From DASTGO01 sp035719045 (lineage in GTDB: Bacteria > Actinomycetota > Actinomycetes > Actinomycetales > Kineosporiaceae), in the NCBI GenBank assembly GCA_035719045.1, contig DASTGO010000037.1, forward strand, positions 1-9,320: a stretch of DNA of 9,320 nt, given 5' to 3'. Shown in pieces: positions 1 to 5,764 of this stretch (position 1 is the stretch's first letter; every line of letters begins with the position of its first letter). Both the position numbers and the translations under genes were made by a program. The notes beneath the pieces are model-generated. The model did no database searches, was not told where the DNA came from, and saw only the letters and a program-made list of their open reading frames with translations.

Positions 1-1050
1 AACCTGGGCTACTGGGGGATGGGCAACGACGCCGACAACCTGGCGCTCGCCCGGGAGGCCGACGCGCTCGGTTACTCCTGTGCCTGGGCTGCCGAGGCCT
101 ACGGTTCGGACGTCCCGACCGTGCTGGCCTGGGTCGGCGCGCAGACCCAGCAGATCGGGCTGGGCAGTTCGATCCTGCAGATCCCGGCCCGCAGCCCGGC
201 GATGACCGCGATGACCGCGGCCACCCTGGACACGCTGTCCGGCGGACGGTTCCGGCTCGGGCTCGGGGTGAGCGGTCCCCAGGTCTCGGAGGGCTGGCAC
301 GGGGTGCGCTTCGACGCCCCGCTCGGCCGCACCCGGGAGTACGTGGACATCGTCCGGATGGCGCTGCGCCGGGAGACCGTCCGCTACCAGGGCAAGCACT
401 GGACCCTGCCGCTGCCGGACGGACCGGGCAAGGCGATCAAGCTCACGGTGCACCCGGTCCGCCCGCGGATCCCCGTCTACCTGGCCGCCGTCGGGCCGAA
501 GAACCTGGAGCTCACCGGGGAGATCGCGGAGGGCTGGCTGGCCATCTTCTACTCCCCGGAGCATGCAGGACTCTCCCTGGACCCGATCCGGGAGGGCCGC
601 CGGCGGGCCGGCAAGGGAACCCCAGAGGACCCGCTGACCGGCTTCGACGTGGTCCCGACCGTGCCGGTGGTGGTGCACGACGACATCAGCGTCGCCGCCG
701 ACCTGCTGCGCGACTACGCGGCGCTCTACGTCGGCGGGATGGGCAGCCGGGAGAAGAACTTCTACAACGCGCTCGCCTGCCGGATGGGCTTCGAGCAGGA
801 AGCCAAGCTCGTCCAGGACCTCTACCTCGCCGGCAACCACCGGGACGCCGCCGCCGCCGTCCCGCAGGACTTCATCGACCGCACCAGCCTGCTCGGCCCG
901 ATCGACCGGATCCGTGACCGGTTGCAGGCTTACGCCGACGCCGGTGTGACCACCTTGACCATCACTCCCGGCGCGCTGAACCTCGACCACCGGATCGGCA
1001 TCCTGCGTGCCATGGCCGACGCGCTCCAGAGCGCCGGGCTGGCCTCCTGA
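1..1050 (+). CDS. LLM class F420-dependent oxidoreductase, Rv3520c family (5' end outside window)
   Basis: This is a luciferase-like monooxygenase-fold protein expected to use coenzyme F420 for hydride transfer; its substrate is unknown. The frame is open from the first base and reads NLGYWGMGNDADN, the usual N-terminal first strand of this family, so the ATG at 19 is internal and the true start lies a few codons upstream of the window. 349 residues are visible, close to a full family length of about 350. Numbering from the window edge, the glycine-rich SGGRFRLGLGVSG segment is at residues 80-92, and VYLAAVGPKN at 159-168 is followed by LTGEIAEGW, both typical of the Rv3520c-type subgroup. 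The gene ends in TGA and is separated from uppP by 93 bases, so it is probably not tightly coupled to the genes downstream. The family call is firm; the reaction is not known. Confidence 0.9.
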   Translation, partial: NLGYWGMGNDADNLALAREADALGYSCAWAAEAYGSDVPTVLAWVGAQTQQIGLGSSILQIPARSPAMTAMTAATLDTLSGGRFRLGLGVSGPQVSEGWHGVRFDAPLGRTREYVDIVRMALRRETVRYQGKHWTLPLPDGPGKAIKLTVHPVRPRIPVYLAAVGPKNLELTGEIAEGWLAIFYSPEHAGLSLDPIREGRRRAGKGTPEDPLTGFDVVPTVPVVVHDDISVAADLLRDYAALYVGGMGSREKNFYNALACRMGFEQEAKLVQDLYLAGNHRDAAAAVPQDFIDRTSLLGPIDRIRDRLQAYADAGVTTLTITPGALNLDHRIGILRAMADALQSAGLAS

Positions 1051-1130
1051 CCGGTCCCGCCCCGGGCCCCGTCCCCCGACTTCCCCACCACCGACCACCC
1101 ATCGGCGCCCCGTCGCCGCCGTCAGCAAAG

Positions 1131-1135
1131 CGAGG
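1131..1135 (+). promoter_or_regulatory. Shine-Dalgarno-like site of uppP
   Basis: CGAGG lies 8 bases before the GTG at 1144, preceded by an A/G-rich stretch (AGCAAAG). Good spacing supports this GTG as the start. No TAnnnT hexamer sits directly upstream, unlike most other starts in the window. Confidence 0.5.
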
Positions 1136-1143
1136 CCGCAGGC

Positions 1144-1983
1144 GTGACCACGCCGATCACCTATGTCGACAGCGTCATCCTCGGGATCGTCGAGGGGTTG
1201 ACCGAGTTCCTCCCGGTGTCCAGCACCGGGCACCTCACGGTGGCCGAGAAGCTGCTGGGGACGAAGGTCGACGACCCGGCGGTGACCGCGTTCACCGCGA
1301 TCATCCAGTTCGGCGCGATCGTCGCGACCTTCATCTACTTCCGGCGGGACTTCGTGCGCCTGGTCGGAGCCGGGATCGGAGGTCTGTTCGACGAGCGGCG
1401 GCGGGCTGACCGGGACTTCCGCTTCGCCTGGTACGTGGTGGCGGGCTCGATGCCCGTGGTCGTGGTGGGCTTCCTCGGCAAGGACCTCGTCAAGGGTCCC
1501 CTGCGCAGCCTGTGGGTCGTCGCGCTCGCCCTCCTCCTGTGGAGCGTGGTGATGTACGTCGCCGAGGGCCGCAGCCGGCAGAAGTTCAACGAGGACGACC
1601 TCACCCTGCGCCAGGTGCTCACCATCGGCTTCTTCCAGTGCGTCGCGCTGATCCCGGGGGTGTCCCGGTCCGGGGCCACGATCTCCGGCGGCCTGCTGCA
1701 GGACATCGACCGGGTGACGGCGACCCGGCTGTCCTTCTTCCTGGCGATTCCCGCGCTCACCGGTGCCGGGGTGTTCGAGCTCAAGGACATCAACACCTCG
1801 GTGGTGGGCTGGGGGCAACTCGGGGTCGGCACCGCGGTCAGCTTCGTGGTGGCCTATGCGTCGATCGCCTGGCTCCTGCGCTTCGTGGCCCGGCACCCGC
1901 TCACCGTGTTCGTCGGCTACCGTCTGCTGGCCGGGCTCGCCATCATCGGCCTGCTCGTCACGAACGTGGTCAGCGCGACCTGA
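1144..1983 (+). CDS. uppP: undecaprenyl-diphosphate phosphatase (UppP/BacA)
   Basis: This is an integral membrane enzyme that removes one phosphate from undecaprenyl diphosphate to regenerate the lipid carrier for peptidoglycan and other cell-wall polymers; raised levels of it are known to give bacitracin resistance. The 279-residue length is normal. The family's two signatures are intact: EGLTEFLPVSSTGH at residues 17-30, giving catalytic-pocket residues E17, E21 and H30 at the same numbers as I recall for E. coli UppP, and PGVSRSG at 171-177 with the essential arginine R175. Several hydrophobic segments spread over the rest fit the multi-pass fold. GTG is chosen as start because it places the first motif at the usual distance from the N-terminus and has an SD-like site. 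It is the first of five co-directional genes; the phosphatase gene follows after 28 bases. It matches Rv2136c by context. Confidence 0.97.
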   Translation: MTTPITYVDSVILGIVEGLTEFLPVSSTGHLTVAEKLLGTKVDDPAVTAFTAIIQFGAIVATFIYFRRDFVRLVGAGIGGLFDERRRADRDFRFAWYVVAGSMPVVVVGFLGKDLVKGPLRSLWVVALALLLWSVVMYVAEGRSRQKFNEDDLTLRQVLTIGFFQCVALIPGVSRSGATISGGLLQDIDRVTATRLSFFLAIPALTGAGVFELKDINTSVVGWGQLGVGTAVSFVVAYASIAWLLRFVARHPLTVFVGYRLLAGLAIIGLLVTNVVSAT

Positions 1984-1998
1984 GCCCGTCCGGCCACG

Positions 1999-2004
1999 TA
2001 CGCT
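1999..2004 (+). promoter_or_regulatory. putative leaderless -10 element of the histidine phosphatase gene
   Basis: TACGCT ends 7 bases before the GTG at 2012. This fits the actinobacterial pattern TAnnnT followed by a transcript starting at or next to the start codon. The 16-base block TACGCTCGACGCCGTG differs at only two positions from the equivalent block at mshC. No convincing -35 hexamer was seen, and there is no Shine-Dalgarno sequence. Confidence 0.6.
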
Positions 2005-2011
2005 CGACGCC

Positions 2012-2878
2012 GTGGCCACCGTCCTGCTCGTCCGACACGGGCGCACCAGCGCGAACGCCGGCGGGATCCTGGCCGGCTGGACACCCGGTGTCGGTCTCGA
2101 CGAGTCCGGTGTCGCCCAGGCCGCCGCGCTGGCCGGCCGGATGGCGGTGGTCCCGCTGGCGGCCGTGGTCAGCAGCCCCTTGCAGCGCTGCCGGGAGACC
2201 GCAGATGCCCTGATCGCCGTGCCCGGCCCGAAGGGCGTACCGCGGCCGGCCGTCGAGGTGGACGACCGGCTCGGGGAGTGCCGCTACGGCTCCTGGACCG
2301 GCCGGCCGATCAAGGAACTGGTGAAGGACCCCCTGTGGCGGGTCGTCCAGGCACACCCGTCGGCGGTGACCTTCCCCGGCGAGGCGGGGGAGTCGATGCT
2401 CACCATGCAGCACCGTGCGGTGGAGGCTGTCCGGGAGCACGACGCCCGGGTCACCGCCGCGCACGGTGCGGACGCCGTCTGGGTCGCCGTCTCGCACGGC
2501 GACGTGATCAAGGCGGTGCTGGCCGACGCGCTCGGGATGCACCTGGACAGCTTCCAGCGGCTGATCGTGGACCCCTGCTCGGTCTCGGTGATCCGGTACA
2601 CGTCGCTGCGCCCGTTCGCCGTCCGGATCAACGACACCGGCGGTGAGCTGACCGGGCTGGTCCCCGCCCGCCCGGTCCGGCGGTCGGCCCGCCCCCGGCC
2701 CGCCGCCACCGGTCATCGGTCCCGGGGCGGGCTGGACCCCTCCGACGCCGTGATCGGTGGCGGGGACACCCCGTCCGCCCAGCTCAGCCGGCCGGATGCG
2801 GGGCCCGTGGCGAACGGCGGCCCCGCACGGGCAGGCGACGTCCGGGTGCGTCGTGCCACGGCGACGGCCACGCCGTAA
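2012..2878 (+). CDS. histidine phosphatase family protein, MSMEG_4193 type, with a low-complexity C-terminal tail
   Basis: This belongs to the histidine phosphatase (phosphoglycerate mutase-like) superfamily; the physiological substrate is unknown and mutase activity should not be assumed. The catalytic pocket is complete: LLVRHGRTSANAGG with R8 and phospho-acceptor H9, SSPLQRCRETA at 54-64 with R59, the acidic residue E89 in LGECRYG, and the second histidine H162 in AVSHGDVIK. The GTG at 2012 is taken as start because RHG motifs normally begin within the first ten residues; the same frame is open back to about 1763 inside uppP, but that part is out-of-frame uppP sequence. The protein is 288 residues, roughly 80 longer than the catalytic domain. 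The excess is a Pro/Arg/Gly-rich tail from about residue 213 containing SDAVIGGGD (244-252). It sits between uppP and the DUF3090 gene, like Rv2135c. The stop is TAA, the only one in the window. Confidence 0.92.
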   Translation: MATVLLVRHGRTSANAGGILAGWTPGVGLDESGVAQAAALAGRMAVVPLAAVVSSPLQRCRETADALIAVPGPKGVPRPAVEVDDRLGECRYGSWTGRPIKELVKDPLWRVVQAHPSAVTFPGEAGESMLTMQHRAVEAVREHDARVTAAHGADAVWVAVSHGDVIKAVLADALGMHLDSFQRLIVDPCSVSVIRYTSLRPFAVRINDTGGELTGLVPARPVRRSARPRPAATGHRSRGGLDPSDAVIGGGDTPSAQLSRPDAGPVANGGPARAGDVRVRRATATATP

Positions 2879-2881
2879 GGT
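2876..2881 (+). promoter_or_regulatory. putative leaderless -10 element (or Shine-Dalgarno) of the DUF3090 gene
   Basis: TAAGGT ends 6 bases before the ATG at 2888; its first three bases are the TAA stop of the phosphatase gene. The alternative reading is that AAGG at 2877-2880 is a Shine-Dalgarno sequence 7 bases from the start. The sequence alone does not separate the two. Confidence 0.45.
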
Positions 2882-2887
2882 CACAGC

Positions 2888-3463
2888 ATGTCCCGTCTGC
2901 TCTTCGACTACGACCCGCCGGAACGCTTCGTGGCGGGCACCGTCGGGCAGCCCGGATCGCGCACCTTCTTCCTCCAGGCGCGGACCGGCAGCCGGCTGAC
3001 CAGCGTCGTGCTGGAGAAGCAGCAGGTGTCCGTCCTGGCCGAACGGGTCGACGAACTGCTCGACGAGGTGGTCCGGCGCAGTGGGGGGTCGGCCCCCGTC
3101 CCGGCGCTGGCTCCGGCCGACGCCGAGGACACCGACCCGCTGGACACCCCGATCGAGGAGGAGTTCCGGGTCGGCGCGATGAGCCTGGCCTGGGACTCCG
3201 AGGCGGATCGGGTGGTCATCGAGTGCTTTGCGGAGGGCACCCCGATCGACGAGGACGAAGAGGACGAGGACGAGGACGGCGACGACGGCGAGGAGCCGGA
3301 CGGCGCCGTGCTCCGGGTGAGCATCTCCGGGACCACCGCCCGGGCCTTCGCCAAACGTGCACTGGCCGTCGTGGCAGCCGGTCGCCCGCCCTGCCCGTTC
3401 TGCAGCACCCCGCTGGACCCGCAGGGCCACATCTGCCCGCGGGCCAACGGCTACCGGCGCTGA
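2888..3463 (+). CDS. DUF3090 family protein with C-terminal Cys/His cluster and acidic tract
   Basis: This is a conserved actinobacterial protein of unknown function (Rv2134c-like, 191 residues). The N-terminal SRLLFDYDPPERFVAGTVG and the following GSRTFFLQAR segment are characteristic of the family. Residues 121-138 form an almost purely Asp/Glu/Gly tract, likely a disordered acidic loop. The C-terminus carries CPFC at 169-172 and HICP with H181 and C183, a CxxC...HxC arrangement that could bind zinc or another metal. There is no signal peptide or membrane segment, so it is probably cytosolic. It starts 9 bases after the phosphatase stop and is followed after 19 bases by the SCO1664-type gene; the three travel together in many actinomycetes, which suggests a shared task. 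The family call is firm, the metal site is an inference from residue spacing, and no reaction can be assigned. Confidence 0.92.
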   Translation: MSRLLFDYDPPERFVAGTVGQPGSRTFFLQARTGSRLTSVVLEKQQVSVLAERVDELLDEVVRRSGGSAPVPALAPADAEDTDPLDTPIEEEFRVGAMSLAWDSEADRVVIECFAEGTPIDEDEEDEDEDGDDGEEPDGAVLRVSISGTTARAFAKRALAVVAAGRPPCPFCSTPLDPQGHICPRANGYRR

Positions 3464-3470
3464 GGCGTCC

Positions 3471-3476
3471 GGGGGA
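3471..3476 (+). promoter_or_regulatory. Shine-Dalgarno-like site of the SCO1664-type gene
   Basis: GGGGGA lies 6 bases before the ATG at 3483 in the 19-base gap after the DUF3090 stop. It supports that ATG over in-frame codons further upstream, and suggests that this gene is translated from a transcript shared with the DUF3090 gene. Confidence 0.5.
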
Positions 3477-3482
3477 TCCGTC

Positions 3483-4346
3483 ATGGGCGCAGCGGCACCC
3501 GTTCCGGGTGAGGAACTGGACGAGGACGCCGTCCTTGACCTGCTCTCCCGTGGCGAACTGGAGGTCTGCGGCCGCCTGATCAGCGCCAGCAACACCACCC
3601 TGCTCGCCCGGGTCCGGCTGGACGGGCTGGAGGGCGCCTGCGTCTACAAGCCGGTGGCGGGGGAACGACCGCTGTGGGACTTCCCGTCCCGGACGCTGGC
3701 CCGCCGGGAGGCGGCCGCCTACCTGCTGTCCGCCGTGGCCGGCTGGAACGTGGTGCCGCCGACCGTGCTGCGGGACGGGCCGATGGGCACCGGCAGTGTC
3801 CAGTGGTGGGTGCACGACGGGCGGATGGACGGGGACGGCGATCCGATGGCCCCGGAGGCGGGCGGCGGGCTGGTGGACGTCCTGGACCCCGGGGAGGTCC
3901 CGCCAGGCTGGCGCAGGGTGCTGGAGGCGGAGTCAATGGACGGTTCCGCCGTCGTCCTGGCACACGCCGACCACGACGCCCTGCGCCGGATGGCCGTGTT
4001 CGACGTGGTCGCCAACAACGCCGACCGCAAGGGCGGACATGTGCTGCGGGACGCCTCCGGGACGGTGTTCGGGGTGGACCACGGCCTGACGTTCCACGCC
4101 GAGCACAAGCTGCGGACCGTGCTGTGGGGCTGGTCCGGTGAACGGCTGACAGCAGCGGAGAACGAGACCCTGGCCCGGCTGCTCGCCGATCTCGACGGGG
4201 ACGGCCCGCTGGCGACCGGCCTGGCCCGGCTGCTCGACCCCGAGGAGGTGGCCGGGACCCGGCACCGGGCGGCCCGCCTGCTGTCCGCCGGCCGCCATCC
4301 CCGCCCTGCTCCGGGCCGTCCCGCCATCCCGTGGCCCGCGTTTTGA
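3483..4346 (+). CDS. SCO1664 family protein, kinase-like fold
   Basis: This is a 287-residue member of the SCO1664 family (Rv2133c by context), related to the phosphatidylinositol 3/4-kinase-like and HipA-like kinase fold. Kinase-type landmarks are visible in order: VYKP with the probable ATP-binding lysine K56; a helix with E76 in ARREAAAYLL, a candidate salt-bridge partner; a catalytic-loop-like segment ANNADRKGGH at 177-186 with D181 and N178/N179; and VDHG at 198-201 with D199 as a likely metal ligand. Neither the substrate nor kinase activity is established for the family. The ATG at 3483 is chosen for its SD-like site and because the frame upstream overlaps the DUF3090 gene. The C-terminal end is Pro/Arg-rich and finishes in IPWPAF. 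The gene lies 19 bases after the DUF3090 gene and 23 bases before mshC. Confidence 0.9.
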   Translation: MGAAAPVPGEELDEDAVLDLLSRGELEVCGRLISASNTTLLARVRLDGLEGACVYKPVAGERPLWDFPSRTLARREAAAYLLSAVAGWNVVPPTVLRDGPMGTGSVQWWVHDGRMDGDGDPMAPEAGGGLVDVLDPGEVPPGWRRVLEAESMDGSAVVLAHADHDALRRMAVFDVVANNADRKGGHVLRDASGTVFGVDHGLTFHAEHKLRTVLWGWSGERLTAAENETLARLLADLDGDGPLATGLARLLDPEEVAGTRHRAARLLSAGRHPRPAPGRPAIPWPAF

Positions 4347-4356
4347 CGTTGCCGGT

Positions 4357-4362
4357 TAGGCT
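4357..4362 (+). promoter_or_regulatory. putative leaderless -10 element of mshC
   Basis: TAGGCT ends 7 bases before the GTG at 4370, in the 23-base gap after the SCO1664-type stop. Nothing in the gap resembles a Shine-Dalgarno sequence. TTGACG at 4343-4348 is only 8 bases upstream, too close to act as the matching -35. The element implies that mshC can be transcribed separately from the four genes before it. Confidence 0.65.
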
Positions 4363-4369
4363 CGACGGC

Positions 4370-5668
4370 GTGAACCGTTGGCCTGCCTGTGAGCTGCCCC
4401 GACTGCCCGGGCACGGCCTGCCCGTGCGGATCTTCGACACCGCCACCCGGGCGATCGCCCCGGCCGCCGCCGGACCGGTGGCCCGGATGTACGTCTGCGG
4501 GATCACCCCCTACGACGCCACCCACCTCGGCCACGCGGCGACCTATGTCGCGTTCGACCTGCTCAACCGGGCCTGGCGGGACAGCGGGCTGGAGGTCCGG
4601 TACGTCCAGAACGTCACCGACGTGGACGACCCGCTGCTGGAGCGTGCCGAGGCGACCGGGGTCGACTGGCAGGTGCTCGCCAAGGAGCAGACCGACCTGT
4701 TCGCGCAGGACATGGCCGCGCTGCGGGTGCTCCCGCCCGACCGCTACATCGGTGCCGTCGAGGGCATCCCGCTGGTGGTGTCCGCGGTCGAGAAGCTCCT
4801 GGCCGATGGGCACGCCTACCGGGTGGACGGGACCGGCGGCGAGCCGGACGGCGACGTCTACTTCCGGGTCCACGACGACCCCCGGTTCGGGTCGGTGGCA
4901 GGTCTCGACGGGACCACGATGCGCACGGTGTTCGCCGAACGTGGCGGGGACCCGGACCGTCCCGGCAAGCAGCACCCGCTGGACTGCCTGCTGTGGCGTG
5001 TGGAGCGCCCGAACGAGCCTGCCTGGGAGGGCGGCGGGCTCGGTCGCGGGCGCCCCGGCTGGCACATCGAGTGCACCGCGATCGCCCAGGAGCATCTCGG
5101 CGCGTCCTTCGACGTCCAGGGCGGAGGCGCCGACCTGGCGTTCCCGCATCACGAGATGGGCGCCGCCGAGGGGCAGCTGCTCACCGGATGCACCCCGTAC
5201 GCGCAGGTCTACGCCCACGCCGGCATGGTCGGCCTCGACGGGCACAAGATGAGCAAGTCCCGGGGCAACCTCGTGTTCGTGTCCCGGTTGCGCGCCGACG
5301 GCGTCGAGCCCGCCGCGATCCGGCTGGCGATCCTGGCCCACCACTACCGCGAGGACTGGGAGTGGACGGCCGACCTGCTGACGCAGGCCCAGCAGAGGCT
5401 GGCCCGCTGGCGTGCGGCAGCGGCCCGGGATGCAGGACCGGGCGACGCGGCGGTACTGGACCGGATCCGCGAGCGGCTGGCCGACGACCTCGACGCCCCC
5501 GGGGCCCTGGCCGTCGTGGACGCCTGGGCTCAGGACCGGCTTGCGGTCGATGCCGCTCCCGTGGACGGGCCTGCGGACGCCGACGGACCGGCTGTGACCA
5601 ACGGTCGCAGCCGGCCACGTGGGCTGGTGCCGCTCGCCGTGGACGGTCTGCTGGGCGTGGAACTCTAG
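4370..5668 (+). CDS. mshC: L-cysteine:1D-myo-inositol 2-amino-2-deoxy-alpha-D-glucopyranoside ligase (MshC)
   Basis: MshC performs the ATP-dependent ligation of cysteine to GlcN-inositol through a cysteinyl-AMP intermediate, the penultimate step of mycothiol synthesis, in the cytosol. It is a cysteinyl-tRNA synthetase paralogue without the tRNA-anticodon domain. Zinc and substrate residues are intact: C43 and T46 in MYVCGITPYD, C235 in WHIECTA, and H260 in FPHHE. The nucleotide-binding signatures are THLGH at 51-55 and KMSKS at 293-297. The 432-residue length is slightly above the usual 410-420; the excess includes an Asp/Ala/Pro/Gly-rich insertion at about 393-418 just before the conserved C-terminal LAVDGLLGVEL. 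GTG 4370 is chosen because it yields the family N-terminus MNRWPACELPRLPG and follows a TAGGCT element. An in-frame GTG at 4331 overlaps the preceding gene and adds non-conserved residues. It converges on the PAC2 gene with an 84-base gap. Confidence 0.97.
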   Translation: MNRWPACELPRLPGHGLPVRIFDTATRAIAPAAAGPVARMYVCGITPYDATHLGHAATYVAFDLLNRAWRDSGLEVRYVQNVTDVDDPLLERAEATGVDWQVLAKEQTDLFAQDMAALRVLPPDRYIGAVEGIPLVVSAVEKLLADGHAYRVDGTGGEPDGDVYFRVHDDPRFGSVAGLDGTTMRTVFAERGGDPDRPGKQHPLDCLLWRVERPNEPAWEGGGLGRGRPGWHIECTAIAQEHLGASFDVQGGGADLAFPHHEMGAAEGQLLTGCTPYAQVYAHAGMVGLDGHKMSKSRGNLVFVSRLRADGVEPAAIRLAILAHHYREDWEWTADLLTQAQQRLARWRAAAARDAGPGDAAVLDRIRERLADDLDAPGALAVVDAWAQDRLAVDAAPVDGPADADGPAVTNGRSRPRGLVPLAVDGLLGVEL

Positions 5669-5731
5669 GAGCCTGCTCCCGGAGCCAGGTGCCGCCGGGT
5701 GGCCCGGTCCGCCTTCCTGGCGAACCAGCGA

Positions 5732-5764
5732 CCCGGCCGGCTGCCCGGCGCCTCAGCGGCCGGG
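5732..5764. terminator. GC-rich hairpin between convergent genes, possible bidirectional terminator
   Basis: The left arm CCCGGCCGGCTG (5732-5743) can pair with CAGCGGCCGGG (5754-5764), giving 7 plus 4 base pairs with one bulged G and a 10-base loop. It lies between the convergent mshC and PAC2 genes and overlaps the PAC2 stop codon (5753-5755). There is no T-run on either side, as is common for actinobacterial intrinsic terminators. GC-rich DNA forms such pairings easily, so this is tentative. Confidence 0.35.

Noticed and set aside
1053..1069. Short inverted repeat after the oxidoreductase stop (GGTCCC with GGGCCC, one mismatch)
   Set aside because: Six pairs with a mismatch in C-rich DNA is too weak to call a terminator, although the 93-base gap could hold one.
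1763..2011. N-terminal extension of the phosphatase reading frame back into uppP
   Set aside because: The extension reads uppP DNA out of frame, and the RHG motif belongs within the first ten residues of this family; the GTG at 2012 gives that and follows a -10-like element.
1970..3598. Reverse-strand open frame of 542 codons under the phosphatase and DUF3090 genes
   Set aside because: The same third-position GC effect explains it; its low-complexity Arg/Gly/Asp composition mirrors the forward genes.
4343..4348. TTGACG as a -35 element for mshC
   Set aside because: It is only 8 bases from the TAGGCT hexamer, far below the 16-19 base spacing required.
4331..4369. Alternative in-frame GTG start of mshC at 4331
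   Set aside because: It overlaps the end of the SCO1664-type gene, adds 13 residues not seen in MshC proteins, and would place the TAGGCT element inside the coding sequence.
3719..5344. Reverse-strand open frame of 541 codons across mshC and the SCO1664-type gene
   Set aside because: It is the mirror of two well-supported genes, has no family motif, and crosses the intergenic region without regard to it.
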